Shown piece by piece: positions 1 through 6,456 of a stretch of 23,387 bases of DNA. Under the pieces are notes generated by a model, which made no database searches, was not told where the DNA came from, and worked only from the letters and a program-made list of their open reading frames with translations. Position 1 is the stretch's first letter. Each line of letters opens with the position of its first letter. A program made the translations under genes and the position numbers. Source of the DNA: a virus; the IMG/VR virus record IMGVR_UViG_3300008116_000303, positions 42,084-65,470 of that record; one strand, given 5' to 3'.

Positions 1-323
1 GCCGAACTTACGGCAGCAGATACAGCAGTGGCTGTAACTTGAGTAGTAGTCTGAGCAGTTTGAGCCTGAGAACAAGGAGATAATTTACGATATTCTTCAT
101 AAACTTGATTAAGCCATTGATTAAATACGCCATTGCGTACATCAGCGGCAGTAAAAGTACGAGACTTATTGTAGAAAATAATAGTAGTACTACCTGTAAT
201 AGGAATAACAAAAGTTGAAGTAACTTTTGTACACGGGTCCGTGAATGTTTGGACGATAGTTTGAGAAAAAGCATATATTGGTACTATTAGTACTAATATT
301 GACACAATAATAAACTGTTTCAT
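1..323 (-). CDS. Secreted Thr/Gln-rich protein, 3' end outside window
   Basis: The reverse strand is open from an ATG at 323 to the window edge, giving 107 visible residues without a stop. The N-terminus is a signal peptide: a Lys, about 16 hydrophobic residues, then a likely cleavage site at AFS-Q (residues 18-21), the usual Bacteroidetes pattern. The mature part has two cysteines (about residues 31 and 83), a beta-rich stretch and then a low-complexity Thr/Gln/Ala/Ser tail. Its ATG shares one base with the TAA of the upstream CsgG-like gene (TAATG), so the two are probably translationally coupled. I do not recognise the family. The product is likely exported to the periplasm or cell surface. 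Coding status is supported by the signal peptide and the coupled start; the plus-strand ORF over it is a shadow. Confidence 0.72.
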   Translation of the reverse strand, partial: MKQFIIVSILVLIVPIYAFSQTIVQTFTDPCTKVTSTFVIPITGSTTIIFYNKSRTFTAADVRNGVFNQWLNQVYEEYRKLSPCSQAQTAQTTTQVTATAVSAAVSS

Positions 324-1057
324 TACTTTACAAAGATTCCTTTCTTGATCATACGGTCTAGAATTCTAGCACACGCTATATCAAGAGCTTTCTTTGTAGC
401 AATAGAAATAGTAGATTGATTAAACTTAACGGGGTCCATAGCAGCATCAGATGTTATCCCAGCCACTTCTTTAGTAGTTTTTGCATCCCCAAGTCCAGAA
501 CCACTAAATACAACACCAGTTTCAGCATCAGTGAATCTAACCTGTAAACCAATGCGTGTGACCATAAGCTGCTTTGTACCATCCTTAAGAGAAATAGTTT
601 CATCTTCTGATATAGAGTAATCATAACATTCTATAGTAACAAAGTACTTAGCTAAATTAATTTTGCCTCTACCATCTAGTTTGTTCTCTGAAATGCCAGC
701 CTGGCTAGCCTGAAACTGCTTAACCATACGGTTCTTGATTTCAGTCTTATCTTCAGTAAACTTGAACCTATTAAGGTTCTCTAAATACTCCATTGAAATA
801 TTAGCCACACCAAGACCTACACGTTTCTCTTTAAGTTCAGGATACATCTCATACATTTCATCTGAGATACCACACTTAAGAATTTGTATAGGAATCTGTG
901 GACCATCATAGTCCAAGAAATCTGATATATCTATGGCTTTTTCAAAGCTAGCCTTATACTGTTCAGTAGAAGTCTTAGCAATTTGAGAAAAGCCTACATT
1001 AACAAGCAAGAACATCGTTATAAAAAATAACAAGACGTATACAAATGTCTTTTTCAT
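323..1057 (-). CDS. CsgG-like secreted protein (curli export pore family)
   Basis: This 244-residue protein starts with a clear signal peptide (residues 1-25, cleavage GFS-Q) and no lipobox cysteine. The mature part has the order of elements I associate with the CsgG/HfaB family: an early strand 'RVGLGVANIS' (79-88), a helix, a strand 'AKYFVTIECYDY' (136-147) matching the family's 'ADYIVTG' strand, a long strand ending 'LQVRFTDAETGVV' (171-183) matching 'RLVDVxTGEV', a GxG turn, and a final helix 'ATKKALDIACARIL' (220-233). In bacteria CsgG is an outer-membrane lipoprotein forming the pore for curli subunits. Here the membrane anchor is missing, so the protein may be periplasmic or the barrel may be built differently. 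It ends in TAATG coupling to the secreted protein downstream. The family call is from motif memory, not a search. Confidence 0.6.
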   Translation of the reverse strand: MKKTFVYVLLFFITMFLLVNVGFSQIAKTSTEQYKASFEKAIDISDFLDYDGPQIPIQILKCGISDEMYEMYPELKEKRVGLGVANISMEYLENLNRFKFTEDKTEIKNRMVKQFQASQAGISENKLDGRGKINLAKYFVTIECYDYSISEDETISLKDGTKQLMVTRIGLQVRFTDAETGVVFSGSGLGDAKTTKEVAGITSDAAMDPVKFNQSTISIATKKALDIACARILDRMIKKGIFVK

Positions 1058-1058
1058 A

Positions 1059-1277
1059 CTACTGTAGTTTATTAGAATATTTGGACAATGCCCAATATAA
1101 AAGCCAGAAGACCCCTGATGTACAGTAAAATATCATATCTGTAATCCAAAAGCTCCCCGTAACATCTAAGAGTGTTTTGAATAGCATGTCGTAGCCTAAC
1201 GGCAGGAAGAACATGGCTGCCATCAAACTTGCATCCCGAAAGGAACGTACCGTCTTTAGTCTTCTTCTTTTGTTCAT
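1059..1277 (-). CDS. Small two-TM membrane protein
   Basis: The product has 72 residues from the ATG at 1277; a TTG one codon upstream (1280) is a possible alternative start. After a strongly basic N-terminus (NKRRRLK) there are two hydrophobic segments, roughly residues 18-36 and 42-64, giving a probable N-in/C-in hairpin in the inner membrane. The stop TAG lies one base before the ATG of the CsgG-like gene, which supports translation in this frame. A second open frame (1072-1287, ATG at 1287) overlaps nearly the whole gene, but its product is less membrane-like and leaves a larger gap to the next gene. Function unknown; two-TM topology, basic tail and lysis-gene neighbours make a holin or antiholin role possible. 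Confidence 0.55.
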   Translation of the reverse strand: MNKRRRLKTVRSFRDASLMAAMFFLPLGYDMLFKTLLDVTGSFWITDMIFYCTSGVFWLLYWALSKYSNKLQ

Positions 1278-1310
1278 CAATATCCATGTTATTGGATTAA
1301 GTGAATAATA

Positions 1311-1928
1311 TTATTCAGGGTCTTTGATCTTACCACATTTAAGGCATTCAAGATCACCGTCCCCATCAGCGTCACCCCAAACGTGCTCACACTGTCTGTG
1401 TGCAAAGTACTCGTCTATCTTTCCGTCACCGTCAAAGTCTAGACCGTCCATGATACCGTCACCGTCTTCATCTATCTCTGTACCTTTTTTAGAAATTGTT
1501 GCTGTATCAGATTTAGAATCTTCTGCTGTGCGGTGATTATCATCTTTATTCTCCGCAGCTTTTGCAGCAAATGCAGCAAAGGTTGGGTCAACTAATGAAG
1601 TCTGAGGTTTATTAGACTCTTTCATATCATTAGTATGACTTAGAGTAACACCATCTTCTTCATCCATCTTCTGTACAAGCATTTTATCTTTGTCAGTATC
1701 AGAGAACCAGTAGTCTATAATCTTACCATAAGAACCAATAAAGGCACCTAGTAAAAGAAGTAGTAGTTCTTTCCACTCTCCTTGAATCTGAGTACCGTAA
1801 TTAATAGCAACGAATATTCCACCAATAATAAGCATAAATGATCCAAGAACTAACGCTGTAATAAACCAGCGTCTTAGCATCATTGCATTCAATAAGGCCT
1901 GAAAGCCTGAAGGTTGTTTATTTTCCAT
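1311..1928 (-). CDS. Holin-like two-TM protein with DxDxDG loops and Cys/His cluster
   Basis: The 205-residue product has TM segments at about 22-43 and 53-70, followed by 'IIDYWFSDTDKDK' (70-82), which recalls the 'YWFGSS..K' signature after the last TM of '3-TM holin' proteins. A polar Ala/Lys/Asp linker (85-150) leads to an acidic tail with three DxDxDG calcium-loop-like repeats: DEDGDG at 153-158, DFDGDG at 164-169 and DADGDG at 186-191. C180, H182, C195 and C198 surround the last loop and could bind zinc. The calcium loops resemble thrombospondin type 3 or dockerin/EF-hand loops. By the positive-inside rule (RR before TM1) the tail should be cytoplasmic. The start overlaps the preceding 36-codon gene by 11 bp. 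The membrane and metal-loop features are seen directly; the holin relation is inference. Confidence 0.7.
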   Translation of the reverse strand: MENKQPSGFQALLNAMMLRRWFITALVLGSFMLIIGGIFVAINYGTQIQGEWKELLLLLLGAFIGSYGKIIDYWFSDTDKDKMLVQKMDEEDGVTLSHTNDMKESNKPQTSLVDPTFAAFAAKAAENKDDNHRTAEDSKSDTATISKKGTEIDEDGDGIMDGLDFDGDGKIDEYFAHRQCEHVWGDADGDGDLECLKCGKIKDPE

Positions 1929-2028
1929 ACTTGTTCAATATTTGTAGGTTTTGTTTTATTAGCTTAGCTTTTTTAAGACCAGAACGTCTACTACGCCTAG
2001 CTTTAGGTTTAGGTTGTGCGTTTGCCAT
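1918..2028 (-). CDS. 36-residue Arg/Lys-rich peptide
   Basis: This short reverse-strand frame runs from ATG at 2028 to TAA at 1918-1920. It encodes a very basic peptide starting MANAQPKPKARRSRRSG, followed by a basic amphipathic stretch (LKKAKLIKQNLQIL). It starts three bases after the stop of the gene before it and overlaps the next start by 11 bp, so it fits the compact operon exactly. No other gene explains the 103-bp gap. The composition suggests nucleic-acid or membrane binding; I do not recognise a family. Confidence 0.6.
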   Translation of the reverse strand: MANAQPKPKARRSRRSGLKKAKLIKQNLQILNKYGK

Positions 2029-2031
2029 AGT

Positions 2032-2340
2032 TTACCACTTTGGTGCTTCTTCTTTAAACTCATCACCTTCTTTCTTCTTAGGCTTAGGTGCTGGAGCAGC
2101 TGGTTTTTCAACCACTCTTTCAATCACTTTAGTGCCACCACCAGACTGAGCTTGCTGATTAGAGTTAGTAATATTAATAACAGGTGCTGGAGCTGCAACA
2201 GGAGCTGCTTCTTTATCACCACCACCAAGTAATGTAGATACCCAAACGCCACCGGCTGTTACTACAGTACCTAATACACCTACAATAGTCTTCTTAAGAC
2301 TAGACCAAGTGCCTTCATTTTGTACATTTTCTTCTGACAT
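2032..2340 (-). CDS. Single-TM protein with Pro/Ala/Lys-rich tail
   Basis: The 102-residue product has a short polar N-terminus (MSEENVQNEGTW), one Gly/Val-rich TM segment (about 18-39), then a Pro/Ala-rich and Gln/Asn-rich linker and a charged tail 'KPKKKEGDEFKEEAPKW'. This is a membrane-anchored extended protein, a layout shared with inner-membrane spanins and other phage envelope proteins, but no family is recognised. Two overlapping plus-strand frames in this region are shadows. It sits between a lipoprotein gene (8 bp upstream) and the 36-codon basic gene. Confidence 0.65.
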   Translation of the reverse strand: MSEENVQNEGTWSSLKKTIVGVLGTVVTAGGVWVSTLLGGGDKEAAPVAAPAPVINITNSNQQAQSGGGTKVIERVVEKPAAPAPKPKKKEGDEFKEEAPKW

Positions 2341-2347
2341 AGTGTTT

Positions 2348-2734
2348 TTATTTAATTGTTATTGGATACTTAACCTCATTACCGTCAACATCTATAAAAA
2401 TAAGATCATAATCTCTCTTAGACAGTGTCTTAAGATTATACGTCTTACTAGTAATGCTATCGGATGCAGTAAAACCATCTTTTACAGAAGGTTCATCTGA
2501 TCCAAACGGTAATACCTGCACAGAGTATTTAGCTCCAGCAGTAGTTTGAAACTTTACTGATACTACATTGTCTACTACTGAAATAGTTTTTATAGCAGTA
2601 GATGTAGATTTTTTACCAAGATCTACTACAGGAATTGGTTGTATTTCAATCTTTGTACAACCATTCAAGAAATAGATAATACCGACAAGCAGTATCATAA
2701 GGGCAAGCAATAATCCAAAGTCTTTGTTTTTCAT
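2348..2734 (-). CDS. Putative lipoprotein with beta-rich domain
   Basis: The 128-residue product starts with a lysine-containing N-region, a hydrophobic core (residues 7-22) and a lipobox-like 'FLNGC' with cysteine at 26, so it is probably exported and lipidated. The match to the strict lipobox is imperfect (Asn at -2). Residues 45-128 alternate in a way expected of beta strands, such as 'VVSVKFQTTAGAKYSVQVL' and 'YDLIFIDVDGNEVKYPITIK', and may form one fibronectin-III- or Ig-like domain. It ends 8 bp before the single-TM gene and begins 4 bp after the cohesin-like gene. It could be an outer-membrane spanin or a surface partner of the cohesin protein; neither is proven. Confidence 0.68.
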   Translation of the reverse strand: MKNKDFGLLLALMILLVGIIYFLNGCTKIEIQPIPVVDLGKKSTSTAIKTISVVDNVVSVKFQTTAGAKYSVQVLPFGSDEPSVKDGFTASDSITSKTYNLKTLSKRDYDLIFIDVDGNEVKYPITIK

Positions 2735-2738
2735 AGTT

Positions 2739-4871
2739 TTAGAAGTTGTTATAACCGGTTAATTTAATTTTGTCTGAGTTCAGCTTGATACCTAATTGCA
2801 CACCTTTGTTATTACTAGCATCCATAGTAGGAGAAACTCTTATTACTGTAAGAATATCAAGTCCATTTACAAGGCTAGAAAACTTAAGCTTAAAAGGAAC
2901 TAAAGAAGTACCGTTTATAGCTTCAGTGTTGTTTTTATCAAGAGAACCAAACTTTACTCTTCCTGTTGTGGTATTCACAAAAGTGTACCAAGTATTAGGT
3001 AGGGTTAAGGCAACCTCTTCAAACTTTAACTTTGTTGGGTCATACTTAAATTCAAACTGAAGACCACTTACAGGATTTCCGTTTGTATTTATACCCACTG
3101 GTATTTCTATATTATTAGAAGTTACCGTTATATTAGATAGATTTACATCTATTGATCCAGATTCTGTACTTGCCTGTGCTGTACTCATTGTAGTATTAGC
3201 CATGCTTACAAATGCCTCATTCTTAAATAGACTATTAGCAGCATTTGTCTGTACAGTAGTAGTTGTACCATCAAAAGTAACAACCTGAGAAGAATGTGAT
3301 CTATTCACATCTCCCCATAAAATATACTTAAGATTCAGCTGAGCATTTGTACCAAGAGCACCTGTTCTAAAATAAGATTTTGGTGCAGTAATAGTATTCC
3401 AGTTAGCTGGAGTAATAGCGCCCCAAACATTATTAGGACTATTATTAAATTCATACTCACACTTAAGAGCATATTCACCTGATTGTGCAGTAGCTCTTAT
3501 ATACTGACTGTAGATTGATGTTTCAACATTGGAAAATGAAGAAGGAACTTTATATACAGCCCAGGTATTATCTGATAAACCAGCATCATACTGTACAGGA
3601 CCAGCATATAAATCAAAAACTTGTACAGATTTAATCTGATCTGCAGTAGGACCTCCTTGTACAAATTCACGTTTATCTATATGTAGTCTACTTACACCAG
3701 AAGAATATCCATTTACAACAAAGTATGCAAACTCTACAGCTCCAGGAATACTAGTAGCTTGTGTTGCATGCCAGCTTGGTAAACTAATATACCCACCTGA
3801 TCCAATAGTATACCCTGATGGTAAATTAACCAAGGTATCTATACCGGCTACCTGTGCAAGAAGCATAGGTAAGTCACCACCATTGAAAGATCTATCTTTA
3901 TTTATATCGGCAGCGTAGCTTGACTGTCCAGTTTTGATTGTAGTATTAGACATACTTCCATCAAGATTAGCTGAAGTAAATTCAGCCTGAGCTGAAGTAA
4001 AGTCTGAAATAGTTATGGCTGAGTTCATAATAGAATAGAATGTATCCATTCTTGCCATTACACTTACATCATATACTTTATTAGCTGCTAACAAGGACTG
4101 ATTAATATTTACAGTACCATCTGAGTTAACATCAAATAACACGCCTGTATTAGTAACAGTATCTCTGAAAGATACTTTTAAAGGAGATATAGTATGCAGA
4201 TTAGAGTTAAGATCAACCTTTGCAGATACATACTTACCAAAGTTTTGGTTCATCTGAACTGTAGAACTAAGAGGAGACTCTTGAATAGTATTATTATAAG
4301 CACCATTTACATCCCAACCTGCTACAAAGTTTAGCTTTATAGGATTGAATGTATAAGCTGTGGAAGCATCTCTTAACTTAAATCTAAGTACAATTAATCT
4401 ATCATAGCTACTATACGGCATTGCATTATTAGTAGCCCAGTTAAGGTTAACTCTTAAAATAGCATTAGGGCCACCTTGTGTATAAGAGTAAGCAGAATTT
4501 TGATAGTTACTAGTACCGTTTGATGTAGTATTTAACTGACTAGAGTTAAAACTATAACCAGGATAAACATAATGAGATATACTAATAGTTGATTGTTGTG
4601 GTAGTACACCACCGTTTCCGCCAGTACCTGTATGGTTAGCAGAAATTAATTCAAAGTTAGCATTGTCAAACTGTAGATCAAAGAGCAACTGTCTTGTTGT
4701 GTTATTACCGTTACCATTTGCGTCTATCCAAAGTTCAAACTGGTCACCACGGTTAATAACAGTACCTCCAATATTAGATGTTATGCTAGATTGTCTAAGT
4801 TTAAATTTAATCTGTGCATAACTAAACATTGTTATAAAAGATAACAAAGCAAGCAAAAATAGTTTTTTCAT
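2739..4871 (-). CDS. Secreted cohesin/dockerin-like protein, 710 residues
   Basis: A signal peptide (1-20, cleavage SYA-Q) is followed by a beta-rich cohesin-like region (about 21-215), with strand patterns such as 'QLLFDLQFDNANFELIS'. Next come dockerin-type calcium loops: 'FDVNSDGTVN' (246-255) and a fuller 'ADINKDRSFNGGDLPMLLAQ' (321-340), which has the Dx(N)xD..DLxxLL form of a dockerin repeat. A beta-rich middle (360-510) leads to a third, degenerate loop 'ILWGDVNRSHSS' (517-528). The C-terminal 130 residues resemble a cohesin domain: 'SGLQFEFKYDPTKLKFEEV' (602-620), then 'GRVKFGSLD' and 'LVPFKLKFSS'. Cohesins bind dockerins in cellulosomes and in other bacterial surface complexes. In this phage it may be a host-secreted surface or matrix protein, or a virion fibre component. 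The signal peptide favours export. It follows the 4873-5520 gene by one base. Confidence 0.72.
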   Translation of the reverse strand: MKKLFLLALLSFITMFSYAQIKFKLRQSSITSNIGGTVINRGDQFELWIDANGNGNNTTRQLLFDLQFDNANFELISANHTGTGGNGGVLPQQSTISISHYVYPGYSFNSSQLNTTSNGTSNYQNSAYSYTQGGPNAILRVNLNWATNNAMPYSSYDRLIVLRFKLRDASTAYTFNPIKLNFVAGWDVNGAYNNTIQESPLSSTVQMNQNFGKYVSAKVDLNSNLHTISPLKVSFRDTVTNTGVLFDVNSDGTVNINQSLLAANKVYDVSVMARMDTFYSIMNSAITISDFTSAQAEFTSANLDGSMSNTTIKTGQSSYAADINKDRSFNGGDLPMLLAQVAGIDTLVNLPSGYTIGSGGYISLPSWHATQATSIPGAVEFAYFVVNGYSSGVSRLHIDKREFVQGGPTADQIKSVQVFDLYAGPVQYDAGLSDNTWAVYKVPSSFSNVETSIYSQYIRATAQSGEYALKCEYEFNNSPNNVWGAITPANWNTITAPKSYFRTGALGTNAQLNLKYILWGDVNRSHSSQVVTFDGTTTTVQTNAANSLFKNEAFVSMANTTMSTAQASTESGSIDVNLSNITVTSNNIEIPVGINTNGNPVSGLQFEFKYDPTKLKFEEVALTLPNTWYTFVNTTTGRVKFGSLDKNNTEAINGTSLVPFKLKFSSLVNGLDILTVIRVSPTMDASNNKGVQLGIKLNSDKIKLTGYNNF

Positions 4872-4872
4872 T

Positions 4873-5520
4873 TTAGTCTAGAAGTTTATTTACTAATGAA
4901 ACAGATGTTTTCTTCAAAGCAGAACTAAGATTCTGTTGGTTGAATTTACCTCCTTGATCTATGACAATCGTAGACATAGATACTTCATCAGCTGACTCTT
5001 CAACGATAGCTTTCTTTTTAACCTTTCCGTTTTCAATAAGCTGTCCTTTGAGTCTAATAACGACTGACTCTTTATTTTTATGAAGAACAGACAAACTTGT
5101 CTGTGTCTTAAGTACATCTAAATAAACAATCTCTGCAGTAATTTTAAGAGATGCATTAGGATCTAACTCATACTCTTTATCCTGTAGAGCTTCTTCGATA
5201 ACACTTTTAACACCAAACTCAAGATTACGGTTGCCTGCCAAAGAGCCTACAACTACTTTGTTTGTAACAGAAGATACATCTATCTTCTTAGGTTCTTCAT
5301 AAAAGATGTTTCTTGGGTCATGTGCCCATCGTCCATCAAATGTTACATCAAACCAGGTAATAATTTGTTTTATGGTTTCATCTCTACCTGAAAACTCCAA
5401 GTAAACCATATATACTTGGAAGCATAAGGCTAGTGTTACCCATGTTAATGCACAGATAAGAAAAAACCATACAATCTTTTCTTTTACCCAGCCGTAAAAG
5501 TTTACAATGTGTGCTCTCAT
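4873..5520 (-). CDS. Membrane-anchored protein with CsgG/LptE-like alpha/beta domain
   Basis: This 215-residue protein has one long hydrophobic segment (about 17-40) after a short N-terminus, then a polar segment and a periplasmic-looking domain from about residue 85. That domain has the order strand (NKVVVGSL), helix (VKSVIEEALQ), strand (LKITAEIVYLDV), strand (SVVIRLKGQLIENGKVKKK) and a final helix (LSSALKKTSVSLVNKLL). This beta-alpha-beta-beta-alpha plan is shared by CsgG-type and LptE-type proteins and may be related to the CsgG-like protein at 323-1057, but sequence similarity is weak by eye. It is probably an inner-membrane protein with an exported C-terminal domain. Its TAA lies one base before the ATG of the secreted cohesin-like gene, so the pair may be co-translated. 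Confidence 0.62.
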   Translation of the reverse strand: MRAHIVNFYGWVKEKIVWFFLICALTWVTLALCFQVYMVYLEFSGRDETIKQIITWFDVTFDGRWAHDPRNIFYEEPKKIDVSSVTNKVVVGSLAGNRNLEFGVKSVIEEALQDKEYELDPNASLKITAEIVYLDVLKTQTSLSVLHKNKESVVIRLKGQLIENGKVKKKAIVEESADEVSMSTIVIDQGGKFNQQNLSSALKKTSVSLVNKLLD

Positions 5521-5556
5521 ATTAATAAATTTTGAGAGCTCAGAAATAAGCCAAAC

Positions 5557-5688
5557 TTATCTACCTTGCCCTCTATACTTTGAAACTTGTTTATCCTTAG
5601 GACCGCTGGTTTTCTTTGCGGAGCCTCCCTTTCTTTTACCAAATGATATTTTACGGGACTCTCCTCCTTTTGCTTTACCTTTTGCCAT
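5557..5688 (-). CDS. 43-residue Lys/Gly/Ser-rich peptide
   Basis: This reverse-strand frame runs from ATG at 5688 to TAA at 5557-5559. The product begins MAKGKAKGGESRK and is rich in Lys, Gly, Ser and Arg, with no hydrophobic core. Its ATG shares one base with the TAA of the endolysin gene (TAATG), the same coupling seen elsewhere in this operon, and this is the main evidence that it is translated. The composition is like small DNA-binding or structural phage peptides. It is not related by eye to the other basic peptides, beyond charge. Confidence 0.58.
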   Translation of the reverse strand: MAKGKAKGGESRKISFGKRKGGSAKKTSGPKDKQVSKYRGQGR

Positions 5689-6287
5689 TACACTAGAAGA
5701 TTATGATATTCTTTAAAATGTTTAATACGATCTGCTAGGCCAATAGTACCGCCATTTACACGTTTTGTAATTTTAGTTACTACTTCAGTAGAACTTCCAG
5801 TGTCAGCAATAGTGTTTAGACCGTTCTTATTCCAGAACCATGCTGCAGATGCCAAAGGATACTTAGTAGCTACTAAGTCCGGGTTATCTACAATACTTTC
5901 TGGCACAGAAGCATCAAAGGCAGTATAATTCTGCTTACCGGTCAATTGGATAAATCCACGACCTCTAAACTTGAATCCCTCACCACTAGCTTCTGGTCCA
6001 TTACCCATACGAGAAGCATATACTTTATTAGCAATCTTCTGTGGTTGTCTAGCATAAGCATTAGCTAAAGCTTCTGTAGGAAAATACTTCTTGAAGATTC
6101 CCATCAGACCTTTAGCTGAATAGTTAAGATTTTCTTGAGTAAGCTTAAAACCACCAGACTCATGTCCACACTGAGCTAGAAAATGAGCTACACGCAAAGG
6201 AGTGTTAACATTAAACTTCTCCATTACACCTGGAATCTGTGCAATAACTGAATCTGGTACGTGGCCTTTTAGTTTCTCTAGGTTCAT
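5688..6287 (-). CDS. GH19 family endolysin (chitinase-like lysozyme)
   Basis: The 199-residue product is a full single-domain glycoside hydrolase family 19 protein. Recognisable signatures are 'AQCGHESGGF' (38-47) with the likely catalytic Glu43, 'QENLNYSAKGL' (51-61), and 'RGRGFIQLTGKQNY' (108-121), a hallmark of phage GH19 endolysins. 'AAWFWNKNGLN' lies near residues 150-160. Phage members cut the glycan strands of peptidoglycan at the end of infection. There is no signal peptide, so it would need the holin-like protein at 7088-7336 or a similar pore. It overlaps the preceding small gene by 4 bp (ATGA) and the next basic peptide gene by one base (TAATG). Confidence 0.93.
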   Translation of the reverse strand: MNLEKLKGHVPDSVIAQIPGVMEKFNVNTPLRVAHFLAQCGHESGGFKLTQENLNYSAKGLMGIFKKYFPTEALANAYARQPQKIANKVYASRMGNGPEASGEGFKFRGRGFIQLTGKQNYTAFDASVPESIVDNPDLVATKYPLASAAWFWNKNGLNTIADTGSSTEVVTKITKRVNGGTIGLADRIKHFKEYHNLLV

Positions 6288-6445
6288 AGTGAATTACTCT
6301 TAGGTTTAGACTTGTAATACGTTTTTTTAGGTTTAGGTTTGCTTTCCTGCTTTGGTGCAGGCATAGCAGTTTCCTTTACTTCTTCAACCTTTTTTTCAAT
6401 TTTTTTCTTGAAAAGGTTGAGAAGCATCTTGATCATGCTTTTCAT
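6284..6445 (-). CDS. 53-residue amphipathic, Lys/Pro-rich peptide
   Basis: ATG at 6445, TGA at 6284-6286, overlapping the endolysin ATG in an ATGA junction. The first half (MKSMIKMLLNLFKKKIEKK) can form a strongly amphipathic, basic helix; the second half is Lys/Pro-rich (PAPKQESKPKPKK). Such a helix could sit on the inner membrane surface. The position directly before the endolysin suggests a role in lysis or its timing, but no family is recognised. Confidence 0.6.
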   Translation of the reverse strand: MKSMIKMLLNLFKKKIEKKVEEVKETAMPAPKQESKPKPKKTYYKSKPKSNSL

Positions 6446-6456
6446 GTTGTTAAGTT

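Noticed and set aside
8-274. Plus-strand Leu-rich frame
   Set aside because: It is antisense to the secreted protein at 1-323, which has a proper signal peptide and a coupled start; the Leu richness comes from the reversed codons.
1072-1287. Alternative reverse frame starting MDIDEQKKK
   Set aside because: The frame at 1059-1277 gives a more coherent two-TM protein and fits the next start better; kept only as a finding.
1324-2232. Plus-strand frames at 1324-1536, 1883-2149 and 2014-2232
   Set aside because: All are antisense to better supported minus-strand genes and have odd Ser/Phe/Pro-rich composition.
2770-3060. Plus-strand 96-codon frame
   Set aside because: It is antisense to the cohesin-like gene with no leader and no neighbours on that strand.
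2739-4871. True cellulosome scaffold
   Set aside because: The loops are degenerate, and no carbohydrate-binding or catalytic module is present; only the fold families are shared.
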